In this document: piece after piece, positions 54,748 through 64,000 of the stretch | Numbering within the stretch: the stretch's first letter is position 1 | Layout: each line of letters opens with the position of its first letter | NCBI GenBank assembly: GCA_905206805.1 | Contig: CAJLIR010000005.1 | Location: forward strand, 1-64,000 | Source of the DNA: an uncultured Caryophanales bacterium | GTDB taxonomy: Bacteria > Bacillota_I > Bacilli_A > RF39 > UBA660 | DNA length: 64,000 nucleotides | Reading direction: 5' to 3' | Program-made: the position numbers and the translations under genes | The notes under the pieces: generated by a model | What the model was told of the DNA's origin: nothing | The model's database searches: none | Seen by the model: only the letters and a program-made list of their open reading frames with translations

Positions 54748-57700
54748 TTAAATAATTTTATAATTATTATTTTTTTCATTACTAATACTCAAGTTTTTAA
54801 CATAAGTTGAAAGTGCATTATACATTTTTTTATATCCTGACTCATTCATATTATTTATAAAGTTATCAAAAGGATACTCATTTCTATTTTCGCGATTTTC
54901 ACCTAAATCCCAAATAAAATATTTTTGCTTAAATTCATTAAAAGGAACCATTTGTCCATCAATTGTAGCTGCTGAAAGGAATTCTAAACATGAATTTTTA
55001 AATGATCCACCATTTTGTAATATCCAATTTTCAACACCTACTCCACCTAGTCCACCTTGATTTGAATCACTTCTATCTGGTTTGTAACAATTAGTCTTTT
55101 TTAAAACATACTTGGCAAGTACAATGTTCGCAATTACATCCTCATACTTATCAGAATTATTCTCTTTTATATTATTCAATCTTTCTTCCAATGCCATATC
55201 TGTTGAATACGTTGTTTTATTAGTTTTTTGAGTAAATGTAACATCTATATCTATCGTTTTTTCTAATCCATCTATATTAATTCCTGTTCCTCTAACTCTT
55301 CCTTCTTTTCCAGGAATATTTTTTGATGGATTTAAATATTCATTTAAATTTTTTTCAAGATTTTTTAGATTAGATATTAAACAATTTTTTTCATCGTATG
55401 TATATAAATTTCTCTTATCTAATCTTAAATAATAATCATAGTCATAATCATTAGGCAGATTAGTTCCTCTTGCAGTCGATCCGATTCCTATTAAATCAGC
55501 TTCTCCATATTTTAATTCTAAAGACAAATTATCCTTAACAATATTAGAATTAGTATTATTTGTAATCCAATTTTTTAAATGATCAAACACTTTAACCTTA
55601 TACTGTTCTACCTCTTTAAATTCTTGTCTTTTCATCTTTTTTATTGATTCTATTCCAGGAATTATTAAGTTATTGTTTTCATCATATAAATCCGGAAGAT
55701 TTAAATCATTAGATAACTTATATTCACTTGAATCATATCTTTTAATTCCTGATACCAAATTTCTTTTTTCTTTAAATTCATCAGGAGAATATATTAATTT
55801 ACCTTCCATAGAATATACTGGGATATAAGTATTGTTTTTAGCAAGTTCCATTTTTAATGCATCAATTTTTTCTAAATTTTCATTATTATAAATAATACTA
55901 TCAATAATTTCTGTACCTGTACCCGTTCTAATCCCCCAGTGATTCTTATAACCACCTTTTTCTGTATTTGTAGCAAATGCTTCATACTTCTTAGGATCAT
56001 ATTTAAAATCTCTAACTTTTCCATCAATATCTCTACTAATTTCAATATTGGGATTATTTTTTACATCTTTTATAATTACAAATACATCACCAAATCCAAA
56101 TCCAGTTGGTGTTCCAGAAATAGTATTATAATTATTATTTGAAATATCATCTTCAGTAATATATGTCCAATCAGTATCAAGAGGTGTTGTATCTGATTCA
56201 CTCGTTCCAGTAAATGTTCCTAAATATTCCTTACAAACATTTCCATAATTTAAAACACTTCCTATACAATCAATATTACCAATGCATCTAATTAAATCTC
56301 CTTGTGATATTTTAAAATTTTCACTAACATTTTTAATATTTTTTTCATTAATTAAATTACATTCATTAAAAACATCATTTTTCAATTGATTAAAAGTTTT
56401 ATACCCAGCAAAATATAAATAATATCTAGTTATACTATCTAAAAGACCATATTTACCTTTTCCAACAAATTCATTTTTTATAAATTCCAATTTTTCTTTT
56501 TCATTATTAAAATTTTTATCTAATTTATTTTTATTACTTATTTCATATAACATATCTATATGACTAGAAAACATATCATATTGAAATTTTTCCTTTTCAT
56601 TTAATGAATTATAATCAACTTCTTTCATAATAATTTTATTTAATAAATTATTTCCAATTTCTAAATTTTCAATATATTCTTTTAATTCAAAATTATTTGA
56701 TTTTAAAGATATATTAAATAAATCATTACTTATAGTTACAAATCTTTTATCATTAGGTTTTGAAAAATATAAACCTATTTTATTATCAAATATTTTATCC
56801 ATACTTGAATCTAATAATGAAGGTGCCATTCTACTTTTATCTTCAAAGTCAAATAGTTCTCTTCCACTATATTTTTTTGAAAATTCAGGATATATACTTC
56901 TAAAACATAAATATGTTTTTGCATAAGGAGGTAAATTATTTTTTAAAAATATATTTTCAATACTATCAATTTTCTTGTTAAATTCTTTTTTATCAATAGA
57001 TTCATCAGAATTATAAACAGATATTAAACCTTTTATATCAATATTTTGAATTTCCATAGAATTAGAAAGAGTAATGCGTTCAAATATTGGCATATATTTG
57101 TCCTTTTCACTTTTAATTAATTCATATGTTATTTCATAATTATTTGATACTATATAATCAGCAAATTTTTTTGCGACTAAATAACCATCAGATTCAAATA
57201 ATTTTAAATTTGCAATTACATCACTCCAATAATATTTATCAGTAATACACATATTCATAAGCAATATTCTTTTTTCATCAGTTTCAAAAGAATTAATAAT
57301 TTTACATTTATTTTCATCATCAAATTTATCTAAAAATTGAATCTTTTTTTCTTCATCACTTAATGTACCTATAACAACAGTTTTATAGTAATCACTATTT
57401 AATTTATCCAGGCAGTAAATTTTTTTATCATCATCACTCAATGTTTCTATAACAACAGTTTTATATTCCTCACTATTTAATTTATCCAGACAGTAAATTT
57501 TTTTATAATCTTCACTTAATTTAAGTATAATAAAAACTTTGTTTTTCTCATCAGTTAATTTATCCAAGTATTGAAATTTTTTATCATCATCGCTTAATGT
57601 TTCTATAACAAAAGCTTTAAGCAGTTCTTCGTTTAATTTATCTAAACATTGGATTTTTTTATCATCATTACTTAATAATTGAATAATTCTAGTTTTATAT

Positions 57701-58023
57701 TCTTCATCATTTATTTCATCTAAAAATTGGATCTTTTTCTCATCACCGTTTAACCTTGCAATGACAGAAGCTTTGAGACATTCATCAGTTAATTTATCCA
57801 AACATTGAATTTTTTTATCATCGCTACTTAATGATATAATAATTTCAAATTTATATTCTTCATTATTTATTTTATTTAAATATTGGATTTTTTGATTATC
57901 ATCACTTAATGTTTTAATAAATTCAAAGGTTTCCTTCTCATTATTTTGACTATCATTTAGCATATATTTACCTATAAATAAGTAAAAATTGTAATTGTAT
58001 ATTTTTTTACTTAATCCTTTCAT
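54748..58023 (-). CDS. Large repeat protein with C-terminal nucleotidyltransferase-like domain
   Basis: 1091 residues; Met21 (57963), preceded by AGGTAAAT, is the better-supported start. Residues 39-246 are eight tandem 26-residue repeats of the form LSDDDKKIQCLDKLNDEEYK, a helical solenoid. A helical middle is followed near residue 640 by GTPTGFGFGDVFVIIKD and NHWGIRTGTGTEIIDSII, unassigned but with an enzyme-like look. From about residue 820, GSTARGTNLPNDYDYD and KTIDIDVTF form the GS/DxD/D catalytic set of the polymerase-beta nucleotidyltransferase fold, and GGLGGVGVENWILQNGG recalls archaeal CCA-adding enzymes. It could be a nucleotide-transferring toxin or defence effector; this is inference. 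Confidence 0.6.
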   Translation of the reverse strand: MKGLSKKIYNYNFYLFIGKYMLNDSQNNEKETFEFIKTLSDDNQKIQYLNKINNEEYKFEIIISLSSDDKKIQCLDKLTDECLKASVIARLNGDEKKIQFLDEINDEEYKTRIIQLLSNDDKKIQCLDKLNEELLKAFVIETLSDDDKKFQYLDKLTDEKNKVFIILKLSEDYKKIYCLDKLNSEEYKTVVIETLSDDDKKIYCLDKLNSDYYKTVVIGTLSDEEKKIQFLDKFDDENKCKIINSFETDEKRILLMNMCITDKYYWSDVIANLKLFESDGYLVAKKFADYIVSNNYEITYELIKSEKDKYMPIFERITLSNSMEIQNIDIKGLISVYNSDESIDKKEFNKKIDSIENIFLKNNLPPYAKTYLCFRSIYPEFSKKYSGRELFDFEDKSRMAPSLLDSSMDKIFDNKIGLYFSKPNDKRFVTISNDLFNISLKSNNFELKEYIENLEIGNNLLNKIIMKEVDYNSLNEKEKFQYDMFSSHIDMLYEISNKNKLDKNFNNEKEKLEFIKNEFVGKGKYGLLDSITRYYLYFAGYKTFNQLKNDVFNECNLINEKNIKNVSENFKISQGDLIRCIGNIDCIGSVLNYGNVCKEYLGTFTGTSESDTTPLDTDWTYITEDDISNNNYNTISGTPTGFGFGDVFVIIKDVKNNPNIEISRDIDGKVRDFKYDPKKYEAFATNTEKGGYKNHWGIRTGTGTEIIDSIIYNNENLEKIDALKMELAKNNTYIPVYSMEGKLIYSPDEFKEKRNLVSGIKRYDSSEYKLSNDLNLPDLYDENNNLIIPGIESIKKMKRQEFKEVEQYKVKVFDHLKNWITNNTNSNIVKDNLSLELKYGEADLIGIGSTARGTNLPNDYDYDYYLRLDKRNLYTYDEKNCLISNLKNLEKNLNEYLNPSKNIPGKEGRVRGTGINIDGLEKTIDIDVTFTQKTNKTTYSTDMALEERLNNIKENNSDKYEDVIANIVLAKYVLKKTNCYKPDRSDSNQGGLGGVGVENWILQNGGSFKNSCLEFLSAATIDGQMVPFNEFKQKYFIWDLGENRENRNEYPFDNFINNMNESGYKKMYNALSTYVKNLSISNEKNNNYKII

Positions 58024-58229
58024 TCATATTATTTTAATTATAAATTGATTGATATATAATCTATTAATGACTAACTTTCCAGCAAATTGCAGTAGTATTA
58101 TATAATAAGTATAATAAAAAAAATATTTAAAATCAATACACATTAATAATTAGTAATATTTAAATTCAAACTAAGAAATATTATATCAAACAAAACTAAA
58201 CAAATTTTAACAAGTTTTAATTCAAAACA

Positions 58230-58257
58230 AAAATAGACTTAAAAGTCTATTCTAAAA
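58230..58257. repeat. 28-bp direct repeat, right copy
   Basis: Same 28 bases as 54691-54718. It includes the stop codon and terminator of the DUF421 gene. Confidence 0.85.
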
Positions 58258-58981
58258 TATTTCTAACACTCAAATTTCTATTATCTTCATAGATTGTAAG
58301 TTTAAAATCAAAATCAAGAGTTGCTAATAAAATACCATCTGTACTATCATATCCTTGTACTTTTAATTCATGCATTAACCATTCATTACTTTTATTCATA
58401 TTAGATAAATTGTCATAAATTACTTTACCATCAATAATTACATTAGCACATATACACGATTTTTTAACTTTCAAATTCATATCTTGAACAGTTACTGGTC
58501 TATTTTGAGATTTAGGTAAAATACTAACTTGTCCATTTGATTCCATAATCGCATATTCAACTTCATTTAAGTCAAAATTTCCATTAGTACGACATTGTTG
58601 TAATAACTCATTAATGTTCATTCTAACTTTTTTTAAATTTTTTTTAATAATATGACCTTCCTGAATTAATATTGTTGGTTTTCCAAGAAAAAAACCACGC
58701 ATTCTCATACTTTTTAAACTCCAAAGCGAAACACCATACGAAATAAGTCCAAAAACAAGTACAGCAACAAATGCATTAATATATTGAATATCATTACTGA
58801 GAGATATTTCGGCAGCAAAATTACCAATTGAAATACCAATTACATAATCAAATAAACTAAGTTCAGAAACTTGTTTTTTTCCAATAATCTTAGTAACTAT
58901 AAAAAGTGTAGTTAAAGATAACAAACTTCTAATAATAACCTCTAAAACTTCTACCATATCAACTTTGTATATCATTTCCAT
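58247..58981 (-). CDS. DUF421 (YetF-like) membrane protein
   Basis: 244 residues. Three N-terminal membrane helices with FVTKIIGKKQVSELSLFDYVIGISIGN, the DUF421 signature, then a cytoplasmic domain (FLGKPTILIQEGHI, MNINELLQQCRTNG). In Bacillus the family is linked to spore-membrane and germination functions; role here inferred only. Its terminator is the right 28-bp repeat. Confidence 0.9.
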   Translation of the reverse strand: MEMIYKVDMVEVLEVIIRSLLSLTTLFIVTKIIGKKQVSELSLFDYVIGISIGNFAAEISLSNDIQYINAFVAVLVFGLISYGVSLWSLKSMRMRGFFLGKPTILIQEGHIIKKNLKKVRMNINELLQQCRTNGNFDLNEVEYAIMESNGQVSILPKSQNRPVTVQDMNLKVKKSCICANVIIDGKVIYDNLSNMNKSNEWLMHELKVQGYDSTDGILLATLDFDFKLTIYEDNRNLSVRNILE

Positions 58982-59027
58982 AAAAAAATCACCTATTATT
59001 AGTATTATAAGTGATTTTAAAAATATA

Positions 59028-60167
59028 CTAGCTATTTTTTTGTTTTTTATTCTTTTTATTAGATTTTTTATTCTTTAACTCTATATTATCATTTTCTTCC
59101 TTATCATGTTTAATCTTTTTAATTTTATCAATAATTATATTATTATCTTTATCAATAACTACATTAGTTTTAATTATAAAAATAAATACAATAACAGTTA
59201 AAACACCATATACAATATATCCTAATGTTCTATCTTTAAGTACATATAAAATTGATGCGAAAGCAAATAATAAATCAATAAAATATATTATCAATACTGT
59301 TGCAGTTTGTGAAAAATTTCTATTTAATAATTGATGATGAATATGAAATTTATCTGCTTTTGATGGACTTTCTCCTTTTAATAATCTTCTTATTATAGCA
59401 AATAATGTATCTAATATTGGTATTGCTAAAATTAGTAATGGTATTATTAAAGATGTCATTGTTACATTTTTAAATCCTAATAGGGCAATTACAGAAATAA
59501 TAAATCCCATAAACATTGATCCAGAATCTCCTGCAAATATACTTGCGGGATGAAAATTATGAACTAAAAATCCTAATGTTGAACCTAACATTACAAAAGA
59601 TAATACGAAATCTAATCCAAAATGACCTTGAATAGTTGCGATTATTCCAACTGTTAAAAAATATATTGAACTAATTCCTCCAGATAATCCATCTAGTCCA
59701 TCAATTAAATTTATACAATTTATACATCCTAAAATAAAAAATACTGTTATTGGATAAGCTAATATTCCAAAATGTAAATCAATACCAAAAGCACTTACAT
59801 TATCAAGTAAAAATTGTCCATAAAAAACAATTACACAAGCACTTGCCAACTGACCTATAAATTTTACACTTGGTTTTAATTCTGTCATATCATCAATTAA
59901 ACCTATTAAAATAATTAAAAATCCACCTATTAAAATAGAATTCATTTGAACACTTGTTTCACTAAATAACATATATCCAAGTAAAAATCCTAGAAAAATT
60001 CCTATACCACCCATTTTAGGCATTGGTTTTGTATGAATATGTCTAGTACGAGGTATATCTACAGCTCCTATTTGCATTGCGAGTTTTTTTATAAATGGCA
60101 TAATTATTGCCACAAAACAAAATGTTGTTATTACTATCAATAATATTTTTACAATTACTTCTTCCAT
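59028..60167 (-). CDS. tagO: Undecaprenyl-phosphate GlcNAc-1-phosphate transferase (WecA/TagO type)
   Basis: 379 residues, about eleven membrane helices. MraY/WecA family motifs: GLIDDMTELKP, NCINLIDGLDGLSGG, FAGDSGSMFMGF and the His-rich cytoplasmic loop SKADKFHIHHQLLNR that marks the WecA/TagO branch. Starts teichoic-acid or other glycopolymer synthesis on undecaprenyl phosphate. Ends with a Lys/Asn-rich tail. Confidence 0.92.
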   Translation of the reverse strand: MEEVIVKILLIVITTFCFVAIIMPFIKKLAMQIGAVDIPRTRHIHTKPMPKMGGIGIFLGFLLGYMLFSETSVQMNSILIGGFLIILIGLIDDMTELKPSVKFIGQLASACVIVFYGQFLLDNVSAFGIDLHFGILAYPITVFFILGCINCINLIDGLDGLSGGISSIYFLTVGIIATIQGHFGLDFVLSFVMLGSTLGFLVHNFHPASIFAGDSGSMFMGFIISVIALLGFKNVTMTSLIIPLLILAIPILDTLFAIIRRLLKGESPSKADKFHIHHQLLNRNFSQTATVLIIYFIDLLFAFASILYVLKDRTLGYIVYGVLTVIVFIFIIKTNVVIDKDNNIIIDKIKKIKHDKEENDNIELKNKKSNKKNKKQKNS

Positions 60168-60231
60168 AAAACCACCTAAACTAATTATAGATAGTACTTA
60201 AAAAAAAATCAAGAAATTATTGATTTTTATT

Positions 60232-61221
60232 CTAATCAGAAATAAGATTAATATTATCTAATAATATACCAGTTCCTTCCGCCACACAAGTTAACGGACT
60301 TTCCGCGACATAAACAGGCACCCTTAATTCTTGCGCTAAAAGTTTATCAAATCCATTAAGTAATGCTCCTCCTCCAGTTAAAACAATACCTTTATCTATT
60401 ATATCAGCAGATAATTCTGGTGGAGTATTTTCTAAAACTGTTTTAGCAGCATGTATAATTACATCAACACTTTCCTTTAAAGCTTCTTCTACCTCTTTAG
60501 ATGATATCGTTACTGTTTTTGGTAATCCTGTTACTAAATCTCTACCTCTAACATCCATCTTTTCGTCTTTAGAGTTAGGGAAAACATTTCCAATATTTAA
60601 TTTTATATCCTGAGATGTTACCTCACCTACTAACAATTTATATTTGTCCTTAATATATTTCATTATATCAGAATCAAATGTATCACCGGCAACTTTTACA
60701 GATTCACTTGTAACAATGCCTCCTAAAGATAAAATAGCAACGTCAGTAGTACCTCCTCCAATATCAATTACCATATTTCCACTTGGTTTTGATATATCAA
60801 GTCCTGCACCAACAGCCGCAACCTTAGGTTCATCATCTAGAAAAACTTTTTTTGCTCCAGTTCGCTCAGCAGCTTCTTTAATTGCGTTTTTTTCAACATT
60901 TGTAATATTTGAAGGACAACAAATTAAAATACGTGGTTTTGATAAAATTCCCTTACCATTTATTTTTTTTATAAAATAATTAAGCATAATTTCAGTTACC
61001 TCAAAATCAGCTATAACACCATCCTTTAGTGGTCTTATTGCGTTAACTTTTCCTGGTGTTCTTCCAAGCATCTCGTGAGCTTCTCTACCGACTGCTAGAG
61101 TTTTTTTTGTTTCTGCATCAATTGCAACAACACTTGGTTCATTTAGTACAATGCCCTGTCCTTTAACATAAATTAATACATTAGCTGTTCCTAAATCTAT
61201 TCCTATATCTTTTGCAAACAT
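60232..61221 (-). CDS. mbl: MreB-family cell-shape protein Mbl
   Basis: 329 residues. Actin-like: FAKDIGIDLGTANVLIYVKG, DIGGGTTDVAILS, DDEPKVAAVGAG and GIVLTGGGALLNGFD. Forms filaments directing wall synthesis. The identity as Mbl rather than MreB rests on its place directly after spoIIID, as in other spore formers. Confidence 0.94.
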   Translation of the reverse strand: MFAKDIGIDLGTANVLIYVKGQGIVLNEPSVVAIDAETKKTLAVGREAHEMLGRTPGKVNAIRPLKDGVIADFEVTEIMLNYFIKKINGKGILSKPRILICCPSNITNVEKNAIKEAAERTGAKKVFLDDEPKVAAVGAGLDISKPSGNMVIDIGGGTTDVAILSLGGIVTSESVKVAGDTFDSDIMKYIKDKYKLLVGEVTSQDIKLNIGNVFPNSKDEKMDVRGRDLVTGLPKTVTISSKEVEEALKESVDVIIHAAKTVLENTPPELSADIIDKGIVLTGGGALLNGFDKLLAQELRVPVYVAESPLTCVAEGTGILLDNINLISD

Positions 61222-61233
61222 ATTAAATCCTTT

Positions 61234-61491
61234 CTATGTATATTTTTTACTTAAATATTTATTTTTAGTTGACTCTCCACCTCTTATATGGCGAATATCA
61301 ATATGATATTTTAAAATTTTTTCAACTTTTTCAAATAATTCCTCATCTATTACTAAAAGTCTTTCATGTAAATCCTTATGAACTGTGCTTTTTGAAACTT
61401 TAAATATTGCTGCAATCTCCCTTATTGTTTTTTCAGTATCAATAATATAAAGAGCTTCATTTTTAACTCTTTTTGAAATAGCAGAATCCAT
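61234..61491 (-). CDS. spoIIID: Sporulation transcription factor SpoIIID
   Basis: 85 residues. RVKNEALYIIDTEKTIREIA and helix-turn-helix AAIFKVSKSTVHKDLHERL, closing with KYHIDIRHIRGGESTKNKY. DNA-binding regulator of mother-cell sigma-E genes. In several spore formers it activates or represses coat and cortex genes, so it could control the split cwlD and the cotJ operon. Confidence 0.97.
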   Translation of the reverse strand: MDSAISKRVKNEALYIIDTEKTIREIAAIFKVSKSTVHKDLHERLLVIDEELFEKVEKILKYHIDIRHIRGGESTKNKYLSKKYT

Positions 61492-61539
61492 ACAACACCC
61501 CTTTAGTAAATTATATAAAAAGAGGAAATTTTTATACCG

Positions 61540-61558
61540 AAAAAAGAGCTAATGCTCT
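61540..61558 (-). terminator. Terminator overlapping the spoIIQ-like stop
   Basis: GAGAGC-ATTA-GCTCTTTTTT on the minus strand. Confidence 0.85.
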
Positions 61559-62184
61559 CCTAAATCACTAATATTTCGATCATAATACTCTTCTGGATTA
61601 ACCAATTTACCATTAATTGATAATTCAAAATTTAAATGATCATTCAAATCTTTAGCAATATTAGAAAAACCACTTTTTCCTAATGTTTGACCTTGAACAA
61701 CTGGATCACCTTTTTTAACAACTACATCATTTAAACTTTGATAATAACCAATTATTCCATTTCCATGATCAATTTCTACAATATTTCCAAGTAAATCATT
61801 TTCTGATACAGAACTTACTGTTCCATCTAAAATACTTACAACATCAAATGATTCTCCACTACTATAAGAAACTCCACTACTTTGTAAATATGTATCGGAA
61901 TAATAAATAATTGAATTTTCTTGTTCTACCGATTCATCTTTATAATCATAAAAATCTTTAACAATTTTTACATTTTCGTTATTATAAGGTCTTTTTATTA
62001 CATTATGAATCGCAACAACTGGTTCTTCATCTTCAATAATTGTTTTCGAAACATATTCAATTTCTGGCTTTTTAAGTGTAGGAGATGTTGCAGATTCAAT
62101 AGAAAAAATTGCTCCAAATACTGATACAAATACTAAGCCATATAATGCATACTCTACCGGTTTTTTTAACCTTCTTTTTGTCAT
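61549..62184 (-). CDS. spoIIQ: SpoIIQ-like M23 family protein
   Basis: 211 residues. One N-terminal membrane helix (residues 11-30) and a C-terminal LytM/M23 fold (VEIDHGNGIIGYYQSL, DPVVQGQTLGKSG, HLNFEL). The zinc ligands are incomplete: no His in the first motif and HLN in place of HLH, as in B. subtilis SpoIIQ, which is a structural partner of SpoIIIAH. Position after spoIID supports the sporulation role. Confidence 0.85.
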   Translation of the reverse strand: MTKRRLKKPVEYALYGLVFVSVFGAIFSIESATSPTLKKPEIEYVSKTIIEDEEPVVAIHNVIKRPYNNENVKIVKDFYDYKDESVEQENSIIYYSDTYLQSSGVSYSSGESFDVVSILDGTVSSVSENDLLGNIVEIDHGNGIIGYYQSLNDVVVKKGDPVVQGQTLGKSGFSNIAKDLNDHLNFELSINGKLVNPEEYYDRNISDLGEH

Positions 62185-62240
62185 ATTATCACCTCTATTT
62201 TAAGTTTTAACAATATAACAAAAAATATACATTAAAATTT

Positions 62241-63161
62241 TTAATAAATTTTTTTTATTTCAACACCTTGATAATAATATTTTAAAATTTCATCATATTT
62301 ATATCCATTTAAAGCCATACCCTCAGCTCCATATTGACTCATTCCAACTCCATGACCAAAACCTTTAGTATTAATATCAACACTATTACCATTTTGTGTT
62401 ATTGTAAAAAAGGTTGAACGGAGTCCAAGTAAATATTGAACTTGATCACCAGAAAAAACTTTATTATTTATCTTTATTTGTTTTATTCTACCCGTACTAG
62501 TTGTACTAATCACCTCAACATAAACATTGTCTCTATATTCTACACCAAGTAATCTATAAAAATCAGCTAAACTAAAATGAAAGTAATCATTAAAAACTGG
62601 AGAAACATCTGCATCCCACATGGAAGCTACACTTTTTAAATATGGTTGTTGAGTTGGGAAAACCTCCCCACTATTTTCAGTATAGCCAGTACTTGTTGAA
62701 AAAAATAATGCTTCAACTACACTTCCGTTACAATCTAAATATTCACCTTTAGTTTCTAATACAGCAGCCTTAGCCTTATTTAAATTAGATTCATAATCAT
62801 TTCCCCAACGATTTTTAAGTTGATCACTATCCAGATATACCTGATTCATAACAGTATCTACAACATCATAATCTTTATTTTTATTATACTCAAGTTGCTT
62901 TAAAACATAACTTCTTGCTGCAACAGCTTGAGCTTTTAAAGCATCCATTTCAAAACTAATTGGAACTTCTCCTGAAACAACTCCAACAATATATTCTTCA
63001 ATTGGAACAACATCAATATTTCCAGTTGAATTTCGCTTTATTCTTATTGTCATATTACTCATATACTTAAATTTAACTTCTTCAGGTCCTTTAATAAAAA
63101 CAGTTATAAGTATATAAGGAATTAAAATAATTAATAATGTAGCAAAAAATATCTTTTTCAT
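62241..63161 (-). CDS. spoIID: Stage II sporulation protein D (lytic transglycosylase)
   Basis: 306 residues. N-terminal anchor, then the SpoIID domain: VGVVSGEVPISFEMDALKAQ with the catalytic Glu, AVAARSYVLKQ, and GFGHGVGMSQYGAEGMALNG. Cleaves glycan strands during engulfment together with SpoIIP and SpoIIM. Confidence 0.97.
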   Translation of the reverse strand: MKKIFFATLLIILIPYILITVFIKGPEEVKFKYMSNMTIRIKRNSTGNIDVVPIEEYIVGVVSGEVPISFEMDALKAQAVAARSYVLKQLEYNKNKDYDVVDTVMNQVYLDSDQLKNRWGNDYESNLNKAKAAVLETKGEYLDCNGSVVEALFFSTSTGYTENSGEVFPTQQPYLKSVASMWDADVSPVFNDYFHFSLADFYRLLGVEYRDNVYVEVISTTSTGRIKQIKINNKVFSGDQVQYLLGLRSTFFTITQNGNSVDINTKGFGHGVGMSQYGAEGMALNGYKYDEILKYYYQGVEIKKIY

Positions 63162-63266
63162 ATCTCACCATCACTCTATTTATATCTATGATGTGAAATA
63201 ACATTTATTCATTATAATATGCGACAAATTTTTTTATATTCAAAAAAAACCAAAATAATAAATATT

Positions 63267-63464
63267 TTAGTTTATTCTGGTACTAATAAAAAAATCCATA
63301 AAAAAATTAACAACTAAATAGGATAAAGAAAGAGAAATAATAACATATAAAAGTCTAGATTGATAATATCTATTTTTCTTAAATAAATTGTTGATATTAA
63401 TACTTTCTAAAGCCCAAATAGTTAAAGGAACAGTAACACAATATAAAATTACTCTAACACTCAT
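63267..63464 (-). CDS. DUF1146/YwzB-like small membrane protein
   Basis: 65 residues, two membrane helices, with the RYYQSRLLYVIISLSLSYLV and FFMDFF pattern of the DUF1146 (YwzB) family, whose gene lies near spoIID and mbl in Bacillus. The start overlaps the rpiB end by 11 bases. Function unknown. Confidence 0.75.
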   Translation of the reverse strand: MSVRVILYCVTVPLTIWALESININNLFKKNRYYQSRLLYVIISLSLSYLVVNFFMDFFISTRIN

Positions 63465-63894
63465 ATTTAGTAATTTTATCTACCCTTCTATGATGTCGTT
63501 CAAGAGGTGAAAAAGGAGTTTCTATAAATGTTTCAATTATTCTTTTGATTTTATCAAAACTTAAATCCTTACTAAAAGCAATCACATTAGCATTATTATC
63601 TATTCTTGTTAATTTAGTTTCCTTTATTGTGTTAACTTTAGCACATCTAACTCCCTTAACTTTATTTGCAGCAATACTCATTCCAATACCTGTTCCGCAT
63701 ATTAAAATTCCATAATCTATATTTTTATCACGAATATTTTCACTAAGTTTAAAAGCATAGTCAGGATAGTCATCATTTGAATCATATTTTTTAGGGCCAA
63801 AGTCAACAACCTTGTAATTTGATTTTTCTAAGTAATCAATAATTTTTGATTTTAAATCCATACCATTATGATCACAAGCTATACCTATTTTCAT
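63454..63894 (-). CDS. rpiB: Ribose-5-phosphate isomerase B
   Basis: 146 residues. KIGIACDHNGMDLKSKI, FGPKKYDSNDDYPDYA, the catalytic Cys in GILICGTGIGMSIAANK and the basic end RHHRRVDKI. Interconverts ribose-5-P and ribulose-5-P, feeding the phosphoketolase route. Preceded by a short intergenic gap to the next gene. Confidence 0.96.
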   Translation of the reverse strand: MKIGIACDHNGMDLKSKIIDYLEKSNYKVVDFGPKKYDSNDDYPDYAFKLSENIRDKNIDYGILICGTGIGMSIAANKVKGVRCAKVNTIKETKLTRIDNNANVIAFSKDLSFDKIKRIIETFIETPFSPLERHHRRVDKITKYEC

Positions 63895-63946
63895 ATAATC
63901 ACCAATATTATTCTACAATAAAACAAAGATTTTATCAATAAAATAT

Positions 63947-64000
63947 TTATTCATTATTTTTAAAATTTTGATACCATTCTTTTACTTTTTCTTTACCTGA
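63947..64000 (-). CDS. 3' end of a gene cut by the window edge
   Basis: Minus-strand frame open from the window edge for 17 codons (SGKEKVKEWYQNFKNNE) to a TAA at 63947. Too short to identify; the position upstream of rpiB and the codon use support a real gene end. Confidence 0.5.
   Translation of the reverse strand, partial: SGKEKVKEWYQNFKNNE

Noticed and set aside
54748..58023. CRISPR-like array suggested by the regular 78-bp periodicity
   Set aside because: The period is protein-coding (26-residue repeats), with no constant repeat and variable spacer, and no cas genes in the window.

Overview
The window is very AT-rich chromosomal DNA (roughly a quarter to 30 percent G+C by eye) using the standard code. 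It comes from an endospore-forming member of the Bacillota. Spore genes support this: spoIID, a spoIIQ-like gene, spoIIID and mbl in their usual order, cwlD, a cotJ operon and a collagen-like spore-surface-type gene. The ribosomal/ECF block rpsI-rplM-truA-ecfT-ecfA-ecfA is also typical of Bacillota. Phosphoketolase suggests a fermentative, probably gut-associated organism, but I cannot name a genus.

Left part (1-25.1 kb) is accessory DNA. A defence-type cluster (TIGR04141/DUF6119-like protein, BcgI-like restriction-modification pair) and a TnpV-type transposon gene abut a broken N-acetylmuramoyl-L-alanine amidase gene. That amidase is split at its metal-binding His-Gly-Gly codons by an 11-kb integrative mobilizable element (about 6045-17085). 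The element carries a large serine recombinase, replication-type HTH proteins, an XRE regulator with visible promoters and operator, a MobV oriT and relaxase, a GH10-like/zincin-like tail-anchored protein and a retron-type reverse transcriptase. The reverse transcriptase has its own promoter, a structured ncRNA candidate and a small membrane protein. An HtrA protease and an Abi_2/HEPN gene follow. Next comes cwlD, the spore-cortex amidase gene, split at the equivalent His codon by a second, 5.1-kb element (about 19862-24994). This one encodes a paralogous serine recombinase, a cysteine-rich tandem-repeat peptide with a radical SAM/SPASM enzyme and a GNAT acetyltransferase behind an apparent attenuator, and a dead parA. 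Joining the two outer pieces of cwlD at the shared CA dinucleotide restores an uninterrupted 220-residue CwlD frame. The element therefore looks like a candidate sporulation-linked intervening element of the kind known for sigK and spsM.

Middle part (25.1-48.5 kb) is mostly housekeeping: RNA-modifying enzymes, ribosomal proteins S9/L13, the ECF transporter energy module, an AI-2E-type exporter family protein, an RNB exoribonuclease, phosphoketolase, a Met-gamma-lyase/aluminium-resistance-family enzyme and an SDR reductase. Two unusual sigma-70 paralogues have near-identical promoters. There are also a NERD protein, tRNA-His, the cotJ operon, an IS3-family element with a nonsense codon in orfA, and D-Ala-D-Ala ligase.

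Right part (48.5-64 kb) holds an ABC-F ATPase, two unrecognised low-complexity proteins and typA. It also holds a 1091-codon protein with eight 26-residue repeats and a nucleotidyltransferase motif, in a 3.5-kb segment bounded by 28-bp identical direct repeats. The window ends with DUF421, wecA/tagO-like, mbl, spoIIID, spoIIQ-like, spoIID, a DUF1146-like gene and rpiB, and is cut inside the 3' end of a further gene.
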